A stretch of DNA of 64,000 nucleotides from Cyclina sinensis (taxonomy: Eukaryota > Mollusca > Bivalvia > Venerida > Veneridae), in the NCBI GenBank assembly GCA_012932295.1, contig JAAONU010000006.1, positions 32,328,882-32,392,881 on the forward strand, in the 5' to 3' direction. The position numbers and the translations under genes are program-made. Shown here one piece after another: positions 35,372-47,490 of the stretch. Every line of letters begins with the position of its first letter. The stretch's first letter is position 1. The notes below the pieces were generated by a model. It did no database searches, was not told where the DNA came from, and worked only from the letters and a program-made list of their open reading frames with translations.

Positions 35372-38200
35372 TTAAAGCTTTTCAAATATACTCCTGAAAT
35401 TTTTGTCAAAATATTCACTTTTAAAATGTATATTCAAAATATATTTCCTACATATTAATTTTTGTTTTAAAAAGCTCTTAAAATGTAACAGTTGTAAATA
35501 AGAATTACAGTTCTCTCTAAATTTGGACTTGTATATGAAGTACTTTAATAATAAAGATAAATAATTGCCAGTATGAATACTACTACCAATTGAAAAAATA
35601 AAATGTTTTGGTTCTAATGATATTTCAACATTGCATTCATTTTTCAGCCAACATTGTACTCTGTTTAAAAATTGTAAAACACTGTCGCATTCACAAAATA
35701 AATGTACTATTGATTCAGAAGATTCGTTACAATAAGAACATGAATTGTCGTTTATCATATTAATTTTTTTCAAAAAGGATTTTGTTACTAAAATTTTGTT
35801 ATTTAATTTGTACTGAAAATCTTTTAATTTTATTTCGTTCACATTACTTAAATTTTTGCATATGACTTTGAACTCGTCTTTACTAACTTGTCCTAAAATA
35901 CGAAACCAGGACGCCGGCGGTTCAATTTCTGTGACTTTTGCTAGAGTATCATAATAGATTCTACAACCTTTTTTCTGTTTAAAAAGAAAGTGCATGTAAA
36001 TGTTGCGATTAACGTTAGTTTTAATCATTCCTATTTTATCTTGATTTCCAATGATCAAAGTTTTCCATGATGCCGGTATATTCGTTATCACAGTAAAATA
36101 ATTGATATATATCATTGTTTGATCTTATTATTTTTCCAAGAATTTCAACGCTTAAGATAAATATGTACGGAGAAATCGGATCTCCTTGTCTACAACCCCT
36201 CGATAGTTTGAAAAACTGTGAGAGGTGTCCATTTTGCAATACTGCCGTTTCACAACCTTTTTGAAACAAAAAAATCCATCGTTTGAAAGAAGGCCCAAAA
36301 TGAAAAAAGTCAAGTACTTTGTGTATAAATTTCCAAGATATTGAATCGAAAGCTTGTTGGAAATCAACCGAAAGTAGTAAACCCGGAATGTTTTGTTCGG
36401 AAGTTTCAAATAAAATGTCGAAAATAACTCTAAGATTTTCTGCTATGCATCTACCAGCAAGAAACCCATTTTGGTCAGCGTGAATTATTTTTCCTAGTAT
36501 TTTTTCAATCTATTAGCAATAACAGATGATGCTAACTTATATATTACATTTAATAGTGTTATTGGCCTCCAATTTTTAAGAAATAATCTGTCTTTGTTTG
36601 GTTTTGGTAAACATATAATGACTCCTTGTTTTTGTGTAACTGATAGATTATTTGATCTATAACCATGGTTTAAAGATTTTAAAACAAATACTGATAATTC
36701 TTTCCAAAAATACTTAAAAAATTCGACCGTATATCCATCTAATCCTGGGCTTTTATTACTTTTCATATTATTTAAGGCTATATTCAATTCATCAAGAGAT
36801 ATTTCTCCTTCCAGGCTAAGAATTTCTTCACGCGTTAAGTTATTTGGGTTGTTTTCTATATCATCTTCAATTAATATATCTCCTACTTCTGTATTTTCTG
36901 TGTATAGCTGTTCATAGTATTGTTTTACAGAATTTAGAATTTCTTTCATATCATTAATATCATTTCCTTTTTCATCTTTTAACTTTTGTATTGTTTTGTT
37001 AGTATAATTTCTTTTTTCCATATTTAAAAAGTAATTTGTCGGTTTTTCTCCCAAGTCTTCATACCTACATTTTGATCGAATCATAGTTCCTTCTATTTTC
37101 TTTTTACGTAAATTTTCTAATTCCCTTTTTTTATTTGTAAGCTCCGAAATAGTTTCTTCATCTATATGTTGGAAATTCTCATTAACGTATTTTTCTAGAT
37201 CTTCTATTTTAATTTGTAGGTCTTTTTCAAGTTTTTGCTCTTTTTTTGTTTTCTCCGCCGAAAATTTAATTGTTTCCCCTCGCAAGACTACTAAGAAAGT
37301 TTCCAAAAATAATTGATCGTTTATATTTAAGTCAAATTCATTATTTGCATTTGTTTCTACATCCGCATTATTTCGTTCTTTCTTGTGTAAATCTATTAAA
37401 TTTTTTAATGTGTTTTTAACTAAAGTTACATAAGTGTCATCCTTTAATAAAGAATTGTTAAATTTCCAATATCCCCTACCTCTTTGGTTTTCTGAATTTA
37501 CTAAATTTATTGTAATACCTGCATGGTCTGTTCTATAACCTGGAATAATTTTGGCTTCACTCACATATAAAGAAGTTCAAGAACTTACGATAAAAAAATC
37601 AAGGCGTGCTTGTTTTCTTATAGGATTGTTTCGTCTCCATGTAAATTCAACGCTATCTTCATGTTTTGCTCTCCAAATATCTATAAAATTTTCGTTTTCA
37701 ATGAAATCTAAAACTGTTTTTCTTGCTCTTGGATTATTAACATTTATGTAATTTTCTGTGTCTTTATCTGGATTTAAAACTAAGTTCCAATCACCACAAA
37801 TTATTGCATACTCGTTTTCTAATTCTCTTATTTTACTAAAAATTTTACGATAAAATAATGAATTATCTTCATTAGGACCATAAATGTTAACTAAAGTTGT
37901 TCGTTTACCATTGATATATACATCAAGAATAATATAATTTCCATTTATGTCAATATCAATATTCTCAACTTTTCGTTCAAAAGTATTTTGAAAAAGAATT
38001 GCAACTCCGCGACTATTACTTGTATGTGCACTTATAAACAAATCGTTTCCCCATTCCGCTTTGACATACGAACATAAACTTTTTGAAATATGTATATCCT
38101 GTAAACATATGATATCGTATTTGTTTTGCCTCACGTATTGAAATAAATCCCTTCTCTTCTGAGTATTTCCAAGTCCCTGACAATTCTGAGAGTAAACCCT
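35372..38200 (-). pseudogene. L1/Tx1-like ORF2 (endonuclease, reverse transcriptase)
   Basis: The endonuclease domain starts near 38200 with RVYSQNCQGLGNTQKRRDLF and continues through IICLQDIH (Asp where catalytic Glu is usual), CGDWN, ARLDFFIVSS, a TGA near 37570, and YRTDHAGI. The linker contains NKSPGLDGYTVEFFKYFWKE, and the reverse transcriptase has PKPNKDRLFLKNWRPITLLN. A one-base frameshift at ~36500 turns RLKKIL into RLKKY and a stop. Motif A is SVDFQQAFDSI and the following motif RGCRQGDPISPYIF. The catalytic YADD segment is deleted near 36100, where IIRSNND joins a distal part with NIPASWKTLIIGNQDK. The C-terminal zinc-knuckle-like CSYCNESSESIVHLFCEC is intact. It cannot retrotranspose itself. 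Confidence 0.85.
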
Positions 38201-39743
38201 TAAAGCATCAACCAGTTGGTAAAATAAATGAATTTTCTATTAAAAATCGCAAAGAAATCATAGCTGACTGACCGGATATTGAAGTAATTTGCTCAAGTTT
38301 TTGGAATAAAAATTTTTCGAACAAAGTAAAATTGGTTATCACGCTTTCCATACTAGATGTACTTTATGCGCAATGTATCAGTGTATACTGAAAAAAAGAG
38401 CATAATCTTCTTCAAAATAGGGTAATTTTAATAAAAAAAATGTAAAAAATAAAATATCATAGACTACTAACATTGTCCTTTCCATAATAGACCTAATCTC
38501 AATCATATTTGCCCTTATGTTTTAACGTTCATTTTCTCTGCTAAGTTATAGCATTTATCAACTTTAAGTGCTTTTGTACAGAAAAAAAAAGTTTGACTAT
38601 ATAATAAAGTATCTAATGAAGGCCCTAACTTTAGTCCAGTATTACACAACAATAACCGCATAATACATAGCATATAAACATAAAAAAAGAGAACACTCCA
38701 ACAGAAACATAAGTTGAGTCAACAACGTACGTTATACTTTGATACAAAACATCAATAACAATCTAAGAGTAAACATATATACCCTATACAACGAGAATAC
38801 ACAGTCAGGCGATTTCGATTGATACGTCGATACAGGTTAAACTTGCACATTTTTTACACGTTTAACTCAAAATAAAGGTCAATTAATATATTACTTCAAA
38901 ACATATCACACTAACGTTGCTATTTCTTAATTACACAGTATTTAATGTAGCCTACTAAGACAATTTTTATTACTAACTCTAAAAGAAAAGAAAAACAAAA
39001 CTTAAATTAACACAAGTACATATTCGAATTCAGCTCATGTAAACACGAACATTCAATCCAAAACACGTGAAAAACAAAAAAAGCAAACAATTTTTTTTAC
39101 ACAGTATCACACGAAGATATAATTTGGAAATCATACAGATTTGTTTAGTTAGTCACAGGATTACAAGCAGCAAACATGTCTCGAAAACTATGGACAATGA
39201 TACAAGTGGATTTTACATGTTTTCGCGAGGAATGCAGAAGTGCCTGAAATAATAAATTACACGATTTAGAGTTCGGGTAAAATTTAAATGAGAAGCTTTT
39301 ATTTCTCATTTTAATTTATCTTGGATTCTGATCGTGTGTTCTTCAGAAATAGGAATTTGCAGACTTTCAGTGGAATTTATGGTGATTTAATTCAGACTTT
39401 TTAGGTAGATATCTCAATATATAAAGGATTCTGTATTATTCAAACAATGGGATAAGGATTTCAATGGGGTTTGTTTAAAATATTCTTCTGCGGGCACGGT
39501 ATGTGTATTTTCTTTTAATTTACTTGAAACAGAAAAGCTAAAGCAATTGATATACTTGGTATTGCTAGAATACTGTGAGTGAATTTTGTAAAAAAAAATT
39601 AAATTAGATTTAGTATGTTTACAATATATATCTGTAGGAAGGAATCATTATTTTTCCCGTAAAATGAAATTGCTCCCTTATAACCTTGATTAATTTAGTT
39701 ATACTGAAAGAAGCATATAGAAACATGACAACAACTTTAATAG

Positions 39744-39809
39744 ACGTACGTACGTACGTATTCATGTACATAAATACATAATACATTCTTGTATACATAC
39801 ATACATACA

Positions 39810-39841
<32 letters not shown>

Positions 39842-39935
39842 AATGCACACCTGCACCCATATACATACATACAAACATATGTACTCATGCACCCATATAC
39901 ATACACATATACTCACATATATACATGGAAATTTA
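39744..39935 (+). repeat. (ACGT)n and (CATA)n microsatellite
   Basis: ACGTACGTACGTACGTA at ~39744-39760, then about 12 units of CATA at 39793-39840 and degenerate CATATACATA to ~39935. It lies in the spacer between the two LINE ORFs, and minus frames rich in MYVCMYVC are products of it. Confidence 0.9.
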
Positions 39936-40000
39936 CATATACACAAGAATTAATTTTGTGACCATAAAGTTTTTATCATAAACATTTTTTTAATAATGTT

Positions 40001-40804
40001 TCATTCAGTATCAGAAGTTTCAGTGCTGGCTTCTTCATATCTTTTCCATGGTTGACCTTTTTCCTTTCTTACTTCAAGAAATACTTCCAGGCCATATTCT
40101 ACAATCCTAGTTTGTTCCTTCTTAGACTGGCGAATGTCAAATGCCACTTTAGCTAGCCTTCCCCTTTCTCTTTTCATAATAACAGGAAGATCTGAAAGAA
40201 TTCTCTTTTTTTCTTTTCGCAAGATTGGGTGGAGTGCTTTGGAGAATACAATTTCTCTGTCAGACATTCTGGCAAATTTCATTATAACAGGTTTAGGTCC
40301 TGGTGCTTCACTTGCCAATCTGTGTGTATTTGCTATAACCATAGCATCAACCTTGTCACCTTGCATTTTCAGTTTTTCCTTAAAGAATGTTTTCATGGTT
40401 GATTCTAAGTTTTCATTCTCTTCCTCTGGAAAACCATAAAACAAAAGATTGTAGCGACGGTCATGTTTTTCCTGATATAAAAGTTTGGTTTTCAATTCAT
40501 CTATTTCATGCTTGTATTTACTTAACTGGTCAGTATGATGGTCATCTTTCTCTTCCAATATCTGAGCATGGTACTCAAGGGATTTTTCAAAATCATCTAC
40601 TTTGGTTTTAATCTCACTTAACTCTTTCTTGGTGTCATATACTTCTGTTCTCATTAGGCTGATTTCTTTTTTCATATCATCAAACATAGATGTAAATTTC
40701 TGGTCAAATTTATTTAACTTTTTGTCTAAAGTTTCATCATATTTTTGAAAGAAGAATCTTATTTCCTCTCTAAAAGAATCAAAATCTGACTTATTCTCAG
40801 TCAT
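40001..40804 (-). CDS. L1/Tx1-like ORF1 protein (267 aa), open
   Basis: The start is taken as MTENKSDFDSF (ATG at 40802-40804). Upstream residues of the longer open frame read out through the target duplication into flanking DNA. Residues ~10-150 form a heptad-rich coiled coil (KKLNKFDQKFTSMFDDMKKE, KTKVDDFEKSLEYHAQILEE). An RRM-like domain follows around RRYNLLFYGFPEEENE, then a basic C-terminal domain (PVIMKFARMSDREIVFSKA, ILSDLPVIMKRERGRLAKVA). This is the coiled coil-RRM-CTD order of L1 ORF1 RNA chaperones that trimerise and bind LINE RNA. The frame is uninterrupted even though ORF2 is dead. Membership in the Tx1 group is inferred from ORF2. Confidence 0.8.
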   Translation of the reverse strand: MTENKSDFDSFREEIRFFFQKYDETLDKKLNKFDQKFTSMFDDMKKEISLMRTEVYDTKKELSEIKTKVDDFEKSLEYHAQILEEKDDHHTDQLSKYKHEIDELKTKLLYQEKHDRRYNLLFYGFPEEENENLESTMKTFFKEKLKMQGDKVDAMVIANTHRLASEAPGPKPVIMKFARMSDREIVFSKALHPILRKEKKRILSDLPVIMKRERGRLAKVAFDIRQSKKEQTRIVEYGLEVFLEVRKEKGQPWKRYEEASTETSDTE

Positions 40805-40861
40805 TGTATTCAGCTCAGGATGCTGAACAGAGTCTTTTGTTTTAATTGCTTTTGAATTGCT

Positions 40862-40873
40862 GACCAGTGAATT
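40862..40873 (+). repeat. Right target duplication of the L1-like LINE
   Basis: GACCAGTGAATT is identical to 34995-35006. Host block homology resumes within ~40 bp (CATGTAATATACCTTAAAG vs 21574 and 51122). Confidence 0.85.
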
Positions 40874-41719
40874 ATATGGATAAGATGATTTGCCTTCTTT
40901 GTCGATAAATGACATGTAATATACCTTAAAGTAATCAAACAACATTTATATCAACAATGCTGTGGTTTTGTTTCAATAGGTGATAAAATTCATGATCTCA
41001 ACACGGCATCTTACATTTCCTTTTTCTGTAATTCAATTTCCTTGGCATGCCTATCTACACTATTTCTCCCATGAAAGGATCACGTACGTTATAAACTTTA
41101 ATGAACACTGTCTCTTTTTGAAAAGGGGAACACAAGCCCAGGCAGACTTATTAGAATGTTAATCTGTCGTAAACGCCAAAAGGTAGGAGTTTTATAGAGG
41201 GTGTCAGGTTTTTGCCAGTAGACATTAATAACTTAACAGAAAAAGGGAACATTTCCATTTTTAGTAACAGATACTTAAATTTCCCCTTCTAACGTGTACG
41301 GTTGTTCCAGAATACTGTAAAATATCTAACCAAAACGTCTCATCATCTCTAATGGATAATGTCTCATGATATCGAATTGTGACATCAAAAGCGAATTAGT
41401 TAGTCAAACACACAGTCTCTCCTGCACCAAAAACGTACGATAACAAATGATGCCATATTCCGTGCAACATGAAAGGGTTTGAGTGTCATGTATAACATAC
41501 GTACATCAAGAAGCCATGATGGCCATGGAGCGGTAATATGTGTACTTTGGACTGTGGATCTGCCTCTGAACAAACGTCAAAATTAACACTACCGTTTCTG
41601 AATTGAGCTACGTTATAGAATTAAGATACCAGCATATGACTAACGAAACACTTAATGCATATAATGTTATTGGTATCACACATTCTGAGACATAAAGTGC
41701 CAGAGTGAGCTTTTGTCAT

Positions 41720-43130
41720 ACCCCAATGTCCGTTCGTCGTGAGGCGTCAACAATTTCATTCAAACGACATCTTCTCTGAAACCACTGGGCCAAATTCAAT
41801 GAAACTTGCATGGGATATTCCTTGCATGAAGCTCTTCCAAAGTTGTTCAAAAATTTAATTCCATTCAGAACTCTGGTTGCCATGGCAAAAAAAAAAGAAA
41901 AAACTTTAAAAATCTTCTTCTCAAAAACCACAAGGCCTGGAGCTTAGATATTTGGTATAAGGCATCATCTAGTGGACCTCTACCAAGATTGTTCAAATTA
42001 TGACCCTGGAGTCAGAACTGGCTCCGCCCTGGGAGTCACTTGATTTAACATAGAGGTACATAGGGAAAACTTCAAAAATCTTCTTGTCAGAAACCACAAC
42101 ACATGGAGCTTAGATATTTGGTATGCAACATTGTCTAGTAGACCTCTACCAAGACTGTTCAAATCATGGTCCCTGGGTCAAAACTGGCCTACCCCAGGGG
42201 TCACATTTTTTACATAAAGTTGTATAGGAAAAAACTTTAAAATCTTCTTGTCAGAAACCACATGGCCTGGAACTTAGGTATTTGGTGTTCAACATTATCT
42301 TGTAGATCTCTACCAAGATTGTTCAAATCATGGCCCCTGGGTCAAAATTGGCTTTGCCCAAGGGGTCACATGTTTGACATAGAATTATAGAGGAAAATCT
42401 TAAAAAATCTTCTTGTCAGAAACTGCAAGGCCTGGTGCTGAGATATTTGGTATGAGGCATCATCTAGTGGACCTCTAAAAAGATTGTTCAAATTATGACC
42501 CTGGGGTTAGAACTGACACCGCCCGGGGCTTACCTGATTTTCATAGAGTTATATAGGGAAAACTTTAAAAATCTTCTTGTCAGAAACAGCAAGGCATAGA
42601 GCTTAGGTATTTGGTGTTGAGCGTTGTCTAGTTGACCTCTACCAAGATTGTTCAAATCATGGCTCCTGGGTCAAAATTTGCTCCACCCAAGGGGTCACAT
42701 GTTTTACATAGAGTTAAATAGTAAATTCTTTAAAAATCTTCTTGTCACAAACTGCAAGGCCTGGACCTTAGATATTTGGTATGAGGCATCATCTAGTGGA
42801 CCGCTACAAAGATTGTTTAAATTATGACCCTGGGGTCAGAACTGACCCCGCCCAGGGCTTACTTGATTTACATAGAGTTATATAGGGAAAAATTTAAAAA
42901 TCTTCTTGTAAGAAACTACAAGTCATGGAACTTAGATATTTGGTGTTGAGCATTGTCTAGTAGACCTCTACCAAGATTGTTCAAATCATGGTCCCTGGGT
43001 CAAAACTGCCCCCGCCCAAGAGGTCACATGTTTTACATAGAGTTATATAGCAAAAAACTTTGAAAATCTTCTTGTCACAAACTGCAAGGCCTGGAGCTTA
43101 GATGTTTGGTAGTATGCACTGTGACCACAT
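41720..43130 (+). repeat. ~166-bp satellite, about eight units
   Basis: AAATCTTCTTGTCAGAAACC recurs near 41911, 42079, 42243, 42409, 42573, 42740, 42901 and 43068, a period of 161-168 bp. Each unit also has GAGCTTAGATATTTGGT, GGACCTCTACCAAGATTGTT and a CCCTGGGGTCA segment. I remember this as a widespread bivalve satellite. Two inverted units lie at 51690-52060. Confidence 0.9.
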
Positions 43131-43690
43131 TGGGGTCATCCCCCCTCCGCTGGGGGTCACTTCCCCCCCCCCCCCCCCCGCTCAAAATCTTTTTTCTCAT
43201 TTTTTAAGTTTTTCGCTATGTCAATAAAATTTGGAGCATTTGTAGAGTTTTTCAAGATGATTTCAAAAACATTATTCATTGACCTATAGTTTTGACCTAC
43301 TGACCTACTTTTTTGTTTTTTAGTTACAACAATGAAATTTGGACCGTGTGCACAGTTTTTCGTTTCGATTTCAAAATTGTCATCGCATGACCTATATTTT
43401 TGACCTACTGACCTACTTTTTGTTTTTGGAGCTATGGCAATGAAATCTGGACCATGTGTACAGTTTTTGTTCCGATTTCAAAAACGTCATAGCATGACCT
43501 ATATTTTTGTCCTACTGACCTACTTTTTTATTTTAAAGCTATGGCAACGAAATTTGGACTCAGTGTACAGCTTTTCGTTCCGATTTCAAAAATTTGTCTC
43601 ATGACCTATATTTTGACCTACTGACCTACTTTTTGTTTTCTGGAGCTATGGCAATGAAATCGCATTTATCCATTTCTGTGATATGCATCA
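43131..43690 (+). repeat. Poly(C) tract and ~107-bp tandem repeat, about four units
   Basis: A 17-C run at 43163-43179 separates the 166-bp satellite from a second array in which GACCTACTGACCTACTTTTT recurs near 43295, 43403, 43509 and 43614. Shared words are AGCTATGGCAATGAAAT and GTACAGTTTTTCGTTCCGAT. Confidence 0.85.
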
Positions 43691-46600
43691 TTACATTCAT
43701 AAAAATTTCTTTCATCTTTGAACCCAGGCTGAGCGCTTTAAAATAGGGACATTGGCCCTCTTGTTTTTGACATGTGATATAGTTTCAACAGCATATTCTT
43801 TGTCCTACTTTTATCATAGATATTTCATATGGATTATTGTATTGTTGACCTCTACAAAAGTTGTTGAAATTATTGCCTTGTAGTTAAAACTGACCCTGCC
43901 AAGGGGTAACATTGTAAAAATATATGACACTGTATGCATTTGGCAATATAAATTCGGGGAAATGGGATTTCTTTTTTATTTCATTTTGTGCACACAACAT
44001 TAAATCCGATGCATATAACATTTTATCCGGAAAATACCGAGTAAGACAGATAGATATATAAATTAATAACGTCTGCTTCATTTAAAACATTCTGAACAAT
44101 TTAGTAGCGTTTAGACGTTTACTCTTAAATAAGGATCACCAGGACTGATGGTGTGATCGGTATTAGTTTGTACACATACAGGTTTAACTTGTTTAAAATA
44201 ATATAAATACGCCAGCTCGTTTTTGCAATTTTGTAAATACAATGTGACATCAAGATGAAAGGGTATGTTTTCATGTCTTAAGACGGTACTGTGAACATTT
44301 ACAATAATAAGACTATTCGCTATAGAATTTTTGACATGTTATTGACACAGTCTTTTGACAACACACGTAGATCATTGATATTCTGTGATCAAGTGTGTAG
44401 AACAATGGTTGAATAAACGTTTGCTTGTTTAGTTCTGTGTAAATAATTCCCTGCGGGTTGTTTATCTAGCCATAAGTGTCAAAAACTGGTCGAGGAATTG
44501 TAGTCTTAAGCCTCCTTCCTCGATCAATAAAAAGTTATAATCAAGCAGTCTCGTCGTGTTGATATTTTTACAGTGAAACAAAACTTAGTACACAAGGTTA
44601 CCGAAAGTTCCGAGAAATGAATGAAATGAATCTATAGGAATATATATATTCTGAATCCTTAATAACGAGAATTTCGAACAAGATGCTGTTCCCAAGACAC
44701 ATGTATGGAAGCATTTCTTTAGCGTTCTTCTGTTAATTAACTTACAAGGTCTTTTATTATCCGTAGCTTGGTAATTGGAATTGGGTGACATTCACGGAAC
44801 TGGTATTTGAAAGCACATTTTACCGATCGTTTAAGTGTGAAATAGCTTTACATTGACACAAAGAAGAAATATAAGCAACACATAAATAGGAATGAGACGC
44901 ATAATTTGCAGCTAGTTTCACATCTAATCGGATAAATGGATTAAATGTTTGTCTTTGTCTTCATTTTGCTTGACATACATCATCTAGCCCATTGTGAAAT
45001 TTTAGAACAACAACAACAAATTTTAAAATCTTAAGTGACCAATACAAAGCTTCTAGCCAATATCAAAAAAGTGCATAGTGCAGTGTTCTTAATCAGAGCA
45101 GAAACACTTGTTTCAAAATAACGTTTGTTGTACGCAAATTATTTTTTTCAATATGTATAAAATATATCATTAATAGTAAATAAATTTAGTATGGTGGTGC
45201 AACAATGTACCTGAATAGTAACTGGAGTACTGAAACGATAATAAGTTTATATTTAAAAATAAAACTTTTACTAGTAAACACAATTACGAGTAGCTTAATT
45301 GAATATTATCGCATAAAAAGAACTGTAATTTTTATTTCCAAGATATATATAAATGACAATATACTTTATAGTATAAATGTAGCTATTATTAAGGACTGGG
45401 TCAGTCGTATACACATTTTACCGTATTCAATTTTCCTCAATTGCCTCATGAATGTATTTATTTAATTTTGTTTTTGTTTTTTCTAATGAAAAACAACTGT
45501 ACAATGTACACATTGTTGCTCAGAGCTAGTTTTTGACCACTTAGGTAATTGCGAATGTCGTTGCTTTTATGAAAAAGTAAGGTCTTTTCTTTCTGCTGTA
45601 AAAAGAAACATTCACATTGCTTGTATATTTTACAGGACATGTTAAGTGTTGTGAAGAACTAATGTCATACTTGTAGTTCAGATCATCATAAAAATCTGCA
45701 CAAATCCAATATCGTTTGCAATATAGTTTTCAGTTGTTAAAATCGAAAAACTATTATTCCTATCAACATCCAGCATGTCGTTTTTGTCTGTCGAATAAGA
45801 ATATAAGATATTAATTGTCTCAAAGGAAACAGAACATTTAAAATTTATCTTTTATGCAGAGACATTGTCAGCGCATGCATCTCTCAGGTAAATCCTTATC
45901 AACTTTCGTTTTCAATATCGATTGTCAATATGCATTGCACAAATGACGAATAACATTATAAATGTGTACTCGGAGCATAAATGATGTGGGTTTAGATACA
46001 GTGTAGCAATACCACGTGAGTTTGACGTCACTAAAGGCATAAAAAAGACAAAAGTGTAAACATTGGCTTCCGCTTGAAAATTGAAAAGTACCCGTAAGCA
46101 TTATTTCTTCATTGATTTATATGGGACATGTGTCAGTCTAAGGACAAATATGTAAGCTTTCCACGGAATGCAGGGTCTCCATCAGCAGCTGAGCAATTTT
46201 TTAAGCACTGCGTAAAAGGTTGGAATTTGTTTGTATGCGAGGTTTCACGGTAGTGCTTGATAAAACTGGCTCAGCTGCTGATAGAGATCCTACATTCTGT
46301 GGAAAGCTTATATTTTTCTCCTTAGACTGACACATGTCCCATACAAATTGAAAAAGAAATGAAATAGTAACAGGTAATTGTCTATTTTCAAGCGGAGCCA
46401 AAGTTTACAGTTTTTGTCTTGTTTTTTTATGTCTTTAGTGATGACACAGTCACGTGGTATTGCTTCACTGAGATATGTCGTATAAATAAGTAGTAAGGAG
46501 ATACTCAAGAATGTTGAAAAACTGTTTAATGTGCCTTAACTTCTTAGTGGATTTAAAATACGTTGAAGTTTCGGAAAAAAATAAATTATTATTTCTTCAA

Positions 46601-47189
46601 AATCTTCATAATGTGTACATCATATCCGATAGAAAGGGCTAAACGTAAATAGCTTACTTAGGGTTGGTAGCTGTAAATAAAGTAGTTGAAGTCATGAGAT
46701 GTTTTCTCAATTTATATTTTTAATGAAACACAACTGGCGTCTAATAGAATTACTACATTATATATTTATTGGAAATATCTGACTGATAATCCTGCATTTT
46801 CCTTTGGGAGTAACTGTTTTAATGTGTTTATGGGAAGCGATTAAGTGGAATTTCGATGTAAAATTGGTTATTACAAATTCATTTCAGAGACTCTCTGTCT
46901 CTATTGTATAATGGTTATCAGAAATTCATTTCAGAGACTCTGTGTCTCTATTGTATAAGAATTGCGTTATTGCGGCTTGACGGTATTATTGATTCGACAA
47001 TAAGATGTACATATCATACGCAACAGTACATTTGCAGTGATTAAATGACATCTAGAGCTACGTGTTCGAATAAGAATAAACACTTCTACCGTTTACGCAT
47101 ATTCCCGTTCGAATAGATAATACTAATCACATCCTAAATCAGAAGCATTTCTATTCTATTATATTTTTTTCTTTTATATTTATTTTTAT

Positions 47190-47390
47190 ACCCCGCACAT
47201 TGAAGTTGTGGGGATATACTGGGTCAAAGGTCAAGGTCACAGGGGCCTTGACTACAAAAAACTGGCTTACTACCCTCAGATTTGGCAGGGAGGTTGTCCA
47301 TGACCTCTAAATGACCCCTGTTGATTCTGACAAAGCGCTATGCAGGGGTATTCACGCCATGACAGTGGCAGTTCTAGTTTTTTTCTGTTG
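47190..47390 (+). mobile_element. Short ATACCCC-ended MITE
   Basis: The left end, ATACCCCGCACATTGAAG, folds back with TTGTGGGGATAT. The interior has GGTCAAGGTCACAGGGGCC. Near the right side is GCAGGGGTAT, the inverse of the left end. I recall this as a common bivalve MITE. No target duplication was identified. Confidence 0.55.
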
Positions 47391-47490
47391 TAATACTATA
47401 GTGATAATGATTGCATATATAATGTATAATATTTGTCTACATCAGATATGTGATATATTTTTACCCTAATGGTAAGACAAAGTACAATCA

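Larger units (their letters stand above)
35007..40861 (-). mobile_element. L1/Tx1-like LINE, near full length
   Basis: A 5.85-kb insertion lies between 12-bp target duplications (34995-35006 and 40862-40873), with a poly(A) tail at 35007-35029. From 5' to 3' on the minus strand come ORF1 (40804-40001), a 1.8-kb AT-rich spacer with a CATA microsatellite, and ORF2 with endonuclease, reverse transcriptase and C-terminal domain (about 38200-35372). A 3' UTR of ~340 bp follows. Copies B and C of the host block lack this insertion and provide empty sites. Only ~57 bp precede the ORF1 ATG, so the extreme 5' end is probably truncated. Confidence 0.85.
31000..44830 (+). repeat. Tandem-duplicated block, copy A (interrupted)
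   Basis: Colinear anchors with copies B and C include AAGAAGCAGCTGCAG (31030 vs 53228), the GGTAATGGAGTAAAGCC region (32018 vs 55340 and 59160), and ATTTATCTTTAATGCAG (33543 vs 45843 and 60160). Others are TTTTCCTTTGGGAATAAC (34033 vs 46799 and 60625) and AATAAACGTTTGCTTG (44412 vs 52618). It is interrupted by a MITE copy (32350-32732), an L1-like LINE (35007-40861) and satellites (41720-43690). No intact shared gene is visible. Confidence 0.75.

Noticed and set aside
39619..39946. Minus frames rich in MYVCMYVC
   Set aside because: Translation of the CATA microsatellite.
40134..40611. Plus-strand frames of 74-101 codons
   Set aside because: They are antisense to LINE ORF1, which has the recognisable domain order.
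40980..41162. Shared frame with 51090-51377 (similar residues around ERITYVINFN)
   Set aside because: Copies D and C break the frame, and similarity is explained by high nucleotide identity of the duplicated block.
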